Shown here: positions 56,670-64,000 of the stretch, piece after piece
Layout: every line of letters starts with the position of its first letter
Position numbering within the stretch: position 1 is the first letter of the stretch
Source of the DNA: Cercozoa sp. M6MM
Taxonomy: Eukaryota; Endomyxa: Ascetosporea
Assembly: GCA_040357565.1 (NCBI GenBank)
Contig: JBDODJ010000001.1
DNA: 64,000 nucleotides
Strand: one strand, 5' to 3'
The notes under the pieces: model-generated
The model's database searches: none
What the model saw: the letters and a program-made list of their open reading frames with translations, nothing else
Told to the model about the DNA's origin: nothing
Translations under genes and position numbers: made by a program

Positions 56670-57675
56670 TCAGCCTTCCGACTCGGGGAAACTTGCAGTG
56701 ACTCCCCAGCCATATATGTTGGCTTCGCGTAATCCTTTCATGGTCGATGTACACGTGAGCGAGCGCGGATAGAAGCAGTACTTGTCGCGAAGCAAGCAAC
56801 GCACGCGAGAGGCGACCTCTTGTGCGACACGGGTGTCCTCGTGTGGAAAGCCGGCAGGAGCCGTCGTCGAATGCGCCGTCTTGCCGCGAAGTGTGTACAC
56901 AGTCAAAGGGAAGAACAAATGCACCTTTTTCAAAGCGCGTGGTTGATTCTCCAAGATTCGCTTCGAAAGCTCTGCCACGATAGAAGCTGCGATCAACTGG
57001 GCAAAACTCTCTTGGACAGAGCTTCTGTCCAGGACGAAACCATTATAGTGTGCATGGTAGTGATGGTACAGTACGTAGCAGCAACAAGCCTACAACGCGC
57101 ATCTGAACTCACCTGTCGTAGGAAATCACAGAGGGTGACTGTAAGATCGGAGTGACACACACGCGGTCCGCGAAGGGAGCTGCACCGCAGAGATACTGCA
57201 AATCCAGTTGAATCTTCTCGGCTCCGTGTTTTGAGATCACCGCCAACGGCAAAAACAGAACGACGTGCGAGGTGTCGGTCGGATCAAACATGCGAGACTT
57301 GTTGTCCTTACTCAAGAATTCTCGCAATCTGTACCGTACTTGCCACATTTGTCAATTGCGAATGTACAGTTTTTAAGCTCGGTACAGTTCAAGAGGGACG
57401 GGCCGCGCGAGCTTCAGCAACTCCATGCTGGGGTCGGACTGGTACTGTGCGCCAAAAACAGTCGCTCCCAACTTGGACGGGTCTACCAGCTGCAGAACAA
57501 AGCCCAACTGCATATAAACCCAACACGCCACGGTACACACGAAGCTCAAATACCTCTCTGCGAGGCAGCCACTTCTGCGCTATCATGTCGTCTGGAAGTT
57601 GCAAAGCCACGTAATTTTCGAAGCTGTCCTCTTGTGCGTCCAAAGACGTCACGTCGAGGTCGTCCGAAGGTTCCA
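56670..57675 (-). CDS. Unknown protein, about 275 residues
   Basis: ATG at 57673-57675 ('MEPSDDLDVTSLDAQEDSFE') leads through exons that join in phase to TGA at 56670-56672. Readable stretches: 'NYVALQLPDDMIAQKWLPRR', 'LGFVLQLVDPSKLGATVFGA', 'HVVLFLPLAVISKHGAEKIQ', 'ASIVAELSKRILENQPRALK', 'KVHLFFPLTVYTLRGKTAHS'. Strand-helix alternation suggests a compact alpha/beta domain. No signal, membrane span or catalytic motif is recognised, and no family is assigned. The two genes beside it are on the same (minus) side and the convergent plus side; there is no functional hint from context. Confidence 0.6.
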
Positions 57676-58414
57676 TGCTTCTCACCCGACTGCAGCGTCC
57701 GCGCTCAAAGCGACAGCTTAGCCAGGCAGGCGCCGTGAAACTGCCCGACTGAGTTGCGGTTCGCGTGAACCGGAACGTGCAAATTAAAACCAACCTTAAT
57801 CCGGAAAACACGAAATTCAGTTTCTTCTGCAAAGGCGCCTCTGGGTTGTCGTTCGGCCGACACCCTGCGAGGTGTCTGTGCCGGATGTTACGTGACACTC
57901 ATTGTAACGCGTCGGTTCGAGCAGGGTTTTGCATCGATCGGGGGAAATCCTGGCTACAGGTTTTCGCATTTTCACATGGACTGGGCGCGAACTGAAAACT
58001 AAGTTTTACTGTACTGGGAATCGAAATGAAAAAATCGTCCTACCAAGTCATCCTCTAACTCAAACATTACTTCTATCGACGCGACACATATCGGTACGTG
58101 CACGTGAATGCTAGTGGATGGGAAAGCATATATGGGGATGACGGTTACTCTCTCTGGGCTGCCTGTGTAGCCGGTGGAACGTCACGTGTTCGGCACCTCG
58201 CTCACGCACGTACACCCGCTCTCAGTCACACCCATATATATATAATATATATCGACATGCAATATGAAGCCAGACAACTGCCACTTTTCGTTTCACGTTA
58301 GCGCGGCACAAATTACATTGATTGATTGCAAGCGCCAAGAGCCGAAAAGGAAATAACACTAAGCTGTGCATCGTTTCCACCCTCGCGCCGGGCCGATCAA
58401 TTGGCATCGTCACG
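57676..58414. other. Intergenic
   Basis: Holds the promoter side of the unknown gene and the 3' flank of the next ankyrin gene. A short AT palindrome (TATATATATAATATATAT) is near 58236. An alternative 3' end of the ankyrin gene may extend into 58222-58414. Confidence 0.45.
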
Positions 58415-60458
58415 TCAGTGAGCATTCGTTCTGTCAGTGCCAGCGCCCGAATTGGCGTTTTCGAGAAGCGATCGCACATGTTTGATAACTTTTGAGGAGA
58501 CGCAGTTGCGCAGCACGAAGTCGGCGACACTAAGCACAGACACACACACGCACACGCACCATAGGGAGCCACAAATACTACCAGAAAAGCAATCGTGCCT
58601 GAGCGTGCTATCGCAGGTGTCATCGTGCAAACGAGCCTGCACGTCGCACGCGCACTGTAACAGCAGCAAGCACACGCGCTCGGCATTGGCGGAGGAGCGC
58701 ACGCATGCGTGGCACAGCATCGGTGCATTCAATGGCACAAAGTCGTCGCTCTCAGTGTCATCGCCCTGCTCATATTTTGTGAGGTGATGAACCAATAATG
58801 TCTAAACTGCGAGAGTGCTATGTGTATGCGTACATCACATAGTGGCACGCGATTAACGTCGGCGCCGTACTCGAGCAGCAAGGACACGAGTGCACTGTCA
58901 CAGTTCTGTCTTACGGCATTGTACAGCGGTGTCTCTCCTGTACAACGATACAAGACACGACTTTGTTTTAGATGCCCAGAAGTACCACTTTCCGTGTCGA
59001 CGAAATCGACACACGCGCCGTGGTGCAACAAAGCACGCGCGAATTTCGCATCGTTGTTTTGCACGGATTCCCACAGTCTGCAGTAAAGATAATAAGTCCA
59101 AAGTCACGTTAAAACCACAATACACAGAGAGGCAACATACGCTGTGTTCAAGCATCGCAGTGCGAGTGACTCGAGCGACTCTGTCGCTTCGTCGTATTCC
59201 TCGCCAGCGTCGTGACACCTATACAAGCAAGTGTTTGCATAGAGATAATATGAGAAGGTAAAGGAAACACCTAGCAAATCGAATCAGTGATGGTCGTGTC
59301 TCCAGAACAGTGGCAGGCATGACATTCGGCAGTCCACCGTGAGATAACAGATGCCGCACCGCCGCCACATTCGACTAAACGTGCCACTCGCTCTGTATAC
59401 CCCATCTTATCCAAAGACACGAGCTACTTGAACAAGTGCTTGGTCGAGTGCACTATCGATGTTGTTGCACACGTTGGCATTCGCGTTGTGCTGCAAGAGC
59501 AGGCGACACACTTCAGCGTCCGGGTCGATGTCATCCATGTCTGTAAGTGGACACATTCACTACCCTAGATTGTTCACACTTGTGGTACCCAGCGACAGCA
59601 GCAGCGCGAATCGACCGTCACTTGTGCGCGCATTCGCGTCGGCACCAGTCTCTAGCAGTTCTCTGTACCGGAATACATATACGTATATATATATATATAT
59701 ATGCATATATTTATAAAGACATCTAGAGAGATATGAATAATTCGGTCTTACCTAACAGTGCTAAGCAGAGTCGGTAGGTTCCGACGCCGTTTTTTCTGCA
59801 ACAAATCCAGCAACTGATCGCTTTGCGTCTTCAGCGAGAGTGCACGCCGCCGCATGTCGCTGATACTACCGCTGTCTTGTCTCTCCTGTAGTTGACAAAA
59901 ACGCGTCAGGCAACCATATGAACACCAGACATGCTCAGTGTCACCTTCAATCGCCGCCGACCGTATCGAGCGAATGTCTTTCTCGGTGCTGACTTGGCGG
60001 TGCACGTGCTAGTTTCGCTCGCTGTTTCGCTGGCCGAATCTATCTTGCTTGCTGCTATAGCGGAAGTACATGTACAGTCAGTGAGACAGGAAGAAAGCCA
60101 AAGCACCAGGTTTGAAGGTGCGACGACGCTTAGCAACAGGCGAGCTGGCACGCGAGCTGGCACGCGAGCTGGCATGCGAGCTGGCAGGGGACTTTCGCAC
60201 TCTACTTTTTGCAGCGACCGGAGAACTGAGCTTCGACGAAGGTTTGGATGTCTCCGGACGCGTCGACTTGGCTGGCGTGTGTAGGCGGAACTTCGGAGGT
60301 GATTGGCATACTGGCAGCAGTGCGGTATCGCTCTGTTGCCCCCCGCAGATCAACCGATACAAACACGACTTGGGAACTACCGTACGAACAAGCGCTACCT
60401 CAAAAATAGAGGCAAGCTCACGCCGAGAACGGTCTTTCTTGATCTCTTCTTCAGTCAT
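58415..60458 (-). CDS. Ankyrin-repeat protein with Ser/Arg-rich N-terminus
   Basis: The start I prefer is ATG at 60456-60458 ('MTEEEIKKDRSRRELASIFE'). The N-terminal part is basic and Ser-rich ('SSHASSRASSRASSPVAKRR'), encoded by a 12-bp tandem repeat, then 'SASETASETSTCTAKSAP'. A helix 'LKTQSDQLLDLLQKKRRRNL' precedes ankyrin units: 'RELLETGADANARTSDGRFA', 'EVCRLLLQHNANANVCNNID', 'NVAAVRHLLSHGGLPN', 'AKFARALLHHGACVDFVDTE', 'TPLYNAVRQNCDSALVSLLL', 'RVCLLLLQCACDVQAR'. The last exon, with a stop at 58415, contains 'DFVLRNCVSSKVIKHVRSLL', but its phase join is uncertain. The repeat domain suggests protein binding; the basic tail could be nuclear. Confidence 0.72.
60140..60192 (-). repeat. 12-bp coding minisatellite
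   Basis: About four units of GCCAGCTCGCGT-like sequence on the minus strand, encoding A-S-S-R/H repeats in the ankyrin protein. Confidence 0.8.
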
Positions 60459-61334
60459 CTGGGATGAAAGGAGCAATTTATAAAAGCGTCGCACTGGAGT
60501 GGCAAGCTGCACATACTTCTTTCTCGATTGACTGTCCAAACCGTTTCTCCACTAACGCTTTCCGTGCCTATAGAACAGTACCTTTGCATGTAGTTCAGTA
60601 CCCTTGTACTTAGTTTAGGAAGCGATATCTGCACGCACAGACTCGGTGGCAAAGCGCGTCTCCATGCGACTCAAATGATCGCTCGGATTCAGTTTCGGCG
60701 ACGCTGCTCACGCCAAAGTGACGACAGTGTTTGACTCAGTATAAAAAGAAAAGCACCGATGTCAGCAAACGTTGTCTTTGGCATCGCGATCGGGGTCACC
60801 GTGCCTGCGTTTTGGAGCACAAAATCGATATTGTTTTCACGATCCGAGCCGCAAGGGAACTGCCAACCAACCGTTGTATCGCCGATCACGTTTTTTCCGA
60901 CTGAATCCACGCACCATACGCTCCGTGACACTAACACACTTGTTTTAGGCCAATGGTGCTTCCTTTTCTGTACCGAAAGGGATACTTTTATTCATTTTTC
61001 GTGCTGCACCGGCACTCTCTATTCGTTGATCGTGTCCATATCTCGCGTTTGTCGTATCCCAGGCGGGCTAAACACAAATTCTTGTGTTTTGAAACACGAG
61101 AAGGCTGGTGTGCATCCCTGGTTGGCAAATCAATCTCATTTTTTTGACCACCGCGAAACGATCTTCGATCGCTCGTTTTGAGAACCAAAAGGAGTTTTCA
61201 CACCCGGCAGACATCGTTGGCGCTAATTGTGCGCCCCAACTTTGTGTGTGCTGTGAGCCATCCCATTTGTTCGTCCTTGCAAAATTCGCAAGAGCAATCA
61301 CAAAAGTGAACGGATTCCTCGAACAAGCAGGCCG
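60459..61334. other. Divergent intergenic region
   Basis: 876 bp between two start codons, the longest divergent gap here. No coding exon or RNA gene is recognised. Confidence 0.45.
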
Positions 61335-62532
61335 ATGACGGCCGACCTCCCGACTCGTCGCCTTCTCCGGCACTGCGTCGACAACTTGGTACTAGGTGCC
61401 GTAAATCCTTGTCTTTCGTGTATCGTGCTTTTGCAGCTGGACCGTGAGCATGTACGGTTCGTGCTTCGCCGCTTCGATCCGCGCCCATCGTGCTGCGACA
61501 CCTTACATGGCTCTGAGATTGTTATCGAAGGTACCTACTTGTGATGCACTGTGTACGACCTCACCGTGACTGTTTCTGCAGACAAAGACGGTCGACTGGC
61601 ACTGCTCCGCTCGCACCTGGCTGAAGCTGCACTTCAGAGCAAAACAGCTGCAGCCTTGCTCATTGAGGTAATTGAATCAAACTGACTTCGTTCCCGATCC
61701 CTCACATTAAACGACGTTGGTAGGTGTTTTTCGGAGCGATGGCGAGTGAGTCTCGAGAACGGTATCCTGTAGCCGGTTTAAATAGTTTTTATAATCATTG
61801 TCTGTTTTGCGCAGCAAGATGTCTTCGCAGCACCGCGACTCGCTGAAGCCCGCTGCTGTTGGTGTGTTAAAGAAACCACTCACACAACACACTCTAGTAC
61901 TTGTCTGTGCTTGGTGCAGCGCCGAGCTCGGTTCCCGCAGCCCCTGCTCGTGTCAGTGTCAATGCCAGCGAGAACGTGCCCGTGTCTGCCGAGACACATG
62001 ACGACTCTTCTTCCGACGGTACTCCCCCGTACCAAAATATGCTGAAAAGTAACCTCACTTGTTCGAACAGAGGAAAGCATTTCGAAGCAGTCGGACTGCG
62101 ACGCCGACAGCGATGGTGAGCTGTATGACCGACCCGATCTCACCATGGATAGTGACGACAGCGATAGCGACAACGACGAAGTTATATCGTCGCATCGCGA
62201 TATGCTGATGCTCGTACTCTCTGCTTTTGTCGCAGTACTATTTCATTATTGTGACAATGCAGGAGGACTACTACGGCATGTCGACGCTGCACCGCAAGTT
62301 TGCCGCACTCCGCCTGCACATGGCAGACGACTGCAAGTATGCGCTCGTGTGTGCCGAGCTTGTACCCTTGCCTACTTGCTTTTACGCACTGTGTGATATC
62401 TGTATGCGTGTATATGTGTGGTGTTTACGTGTGTGGGTGTATATTTTCAGTGCCTGGCACCGCTCGCCAGTGACACAGCTGTCATGCAACGTGCGATAAT
62501 TCCAGTGTCTCTCGCGCAGGTGCTTCCTTTCA

Positions 62533-62625
<93 letters not shown>

Positions 62626-64000
62626 GCACACACACACACACACATACGTACAAACACACACGCACGATGTTCACTGAATGTACCGCAGAGTGCTGTCCCG
62701 GTACTGCTGCCAGTGATGGGTTACCTGCTGGACACGGTGACACATCAAGGCGGCAGTGGTATGCACTCGCTGTTTCAACAACGCGCGCACGATGCCGCTG
62801 TGCTAAGACAACTGCGTGCACGCATTGAACACCTGCTGGCGCACCTGTCTGCCACTCCAGGTACGTCTTATCTTCTGAATGCACGTGACTGGGCTAATAT
62901 AACTGAACGTAGAGGGCGCCAAGGTCATGTACACTAGCGTCATTGATCTGAGCGATCCCTCCAGCACGCCTGAGACACAACCTCACGCTGTTCTGTACTG
63001 CCAAGCTTTTCTGAGAATTTCTAACTGCTGGTACCTGACTTTTTAGCAGGTGCGGTCACAACAATTCGACCTGCGCCACGATTGACGCCTTGTATTTTGC
63101 CGCTGTTCTCTCGACACGCGCACTGAGTACGCGTTTTTTCTATGAGTTCTGTCGGTATTTACTATCGATGTGAACGTACGTATAGGCGGAGTGCACGCTG
63201 ACACGGCTTCGCAAAAGTCAATCGAAATTTTGCGCAAGACCGATGAAATCGTGGCGCGCCTGATGCACTACCTCAAGCTGCACTCCAAGGTACTTTGCGT
63301 TTGTGTGTTTCTTCAGTGTGTCCATGTGTATCCTGACAGAACCAAGAAACGCAAGCGCGTCTGCTGTGGATTTGCGGCGCCGTCCTGCGCAACTTCCCGT
63401 CTCTTGCGGATACCTCTGTCCGTGGTATCATATGCAAGCACCTACTGGTGTAGACCGACATGCATGTGTGTTAACTGCTGGACAGAATGGAGCCTGGGAG
63501 CGCTGTACGACACGCTCGGTAAGGTGTCCAAGAAGAGCGACGTTGCCACGAAGGGAGCTGCTCTTCGTGCGTGTGCGGCCATTCTGCTACGGTTCACCAG
63601 AACTATGCGTTCCATCCAACTGTATCAATACGCTGGGTGTATGTCACAGCTCGCCGCATTCGTTTTTCAACGCCGAGTTTGCTCCCTTTTTCGATAAGCG
63701 TGTGCTCAAGTACCTCTTGTGTCATAGTCATCTTGCACATACACACCAGTGCTGCGGTTAGACACCTGGGTGAGCCTAAGAAGCAGCGACACTGTCTGCA
63801 GATCGTTGTTGACGTACTGCGTGGTCCCAGGTATGTCTAGTACTGCTTTGTGTATGTGCGCACGTGTGGATCAACTGTGTAAACAGCATGCGGTCCGACG
63901 AGATTCGACAGCAGAGAGCTTTCCTGGCAGCCGTGCGACTCACTGAACAGGAAACGCCGCAACAGGTGTTCCCTCCGATGTTTCTCGGAAACGTTGCTTA
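61335..64000 (+). CDS. Large unknown helical protein, 3' partial
   Basis: ATG at 61335 ('MTADLPTRRLLRHCVDNL'). Exons join in phase to at least 63540 and the gene runs off the right edge. Readable stretches: 'LDREHVRFVLRRFDPRPSCC', 'LLRSHLAEAALQSKTAAALL', an acidic Ser/Asp linker ('SDCDADSDGELYDRPDLTMD'), 'YYFIIVTMQEDYYGMSTLHR', 'VPVLLPVMGYLLDTVTHQGG', 'QKSIEILRKTDEIVARLMHY', 'ETQARLLWICGAVLRNFPSL'. The helical, leucine-rich pattern suggests HEAT/ARM-type repeats, as in large scaffold subunits. I cannot name the family. An intron at 62540-62644 carries (CA)n. Exon order near 63480-64000 was not fully resolved. Confidence 0.6.
62540..62644 (+). repeat. (CA)n microsatellite in intron
   Basis: CA repeats on the sense strand of the right-hand gene, opposite in orientation to most intronic TG tracts here. 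Confidence 0.95.

Noticed and set aside
61335-64000. Integrator subunit 3 identity for the right-hand gene
   Set aside because: One helix (ARLLWICGAVLRNF) is vaguely similar; the remaining sequence gives no support.

Overview
The window looks like nuclear DNA of a free-living unicellular eukaryote with an intron-dense genome. Nearly every gene is cut into short exons by introns of about 30-150 bp that are TG-rich on the sense strand. Many introns begin GTAC rather than GTAAG/GTGAG. TAA, TAG and TGA all act as stops, so the genetic code is standard. The gene set includes a plant/Dictyostelium-type peroxisomal citrate synthase, an F-BAR protein, AP-1 sigma, a PX-BAR sorting nexin, PMS2, MPC2 and mitochondrial ribosomal proteins. 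This fits an aerobic protist, perhaps on the Amorphea side (amoebozoan, apusomonad or similar), but I cannot name the lineage. There are four assembly gaps, all inside (TG)n/(CA)n tracts.

Layout, left to right: kinase-like gene with tripled exons (+, 5' cut off by the window edge); ankyrin protein (-); secreted/membrane coiled-coil protein (+); mitochondrial bL34 (-); citrate synthase (+); EF-hand-like protein (-); MRS2 magnesium channel (+); probable mitochondrial mS35 (-); eIF3b (+); unknown protein (-); PMS2 (+); 2OG-oxygenase/F-box fusion (+); ARP8-like actin-related protein (+); large type I membrane protein (-); AP-1 sigma (-); a 103-residue unknown (+); unknown protein (-); SCYL1-like pseudokinase (+); PX-BAR sorting nexin (-); Ser/Arg-rich HAT/TPR protein (+); an inverted, broken copy of the first kinase gene (-); F-BAR protein with a proline-rich exon array (-); MPC2 (-); membrane/beta-trefoil protein (+); unknown (-); ankyrin protein (-); large unknown protein running off the right end (+).

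Strands alternate almost gene by gene. Many neighbours are divergent pairs whose start codons lie only about 150-400 bp apart, so shared promoters are likely. I see no operon-like functional cluster. The genes are housekeeping and cytoskeletal/trafficking genes: mitochondrial translation, pyruvate and Mg2+ transport; membrane coat and endosome factors; actin or membrane-curvature proteins; DNA repair.

The most unusual items are the oxygenase/F-box fusion, the ten-exon proline-rich tail on the F-BAR gene, the membrane protein with a fascin-like beta-trefoil, the triplicated exon in the kinase gene and its inverted broken copy, the GTAC splice donors, and a short word (GTTCCGTTCG) recurring in 3' flanks. 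All identifications come from reading translated exons by eye; no database search was run. Exon joins were chosen by GT/AG sites and reading phase.
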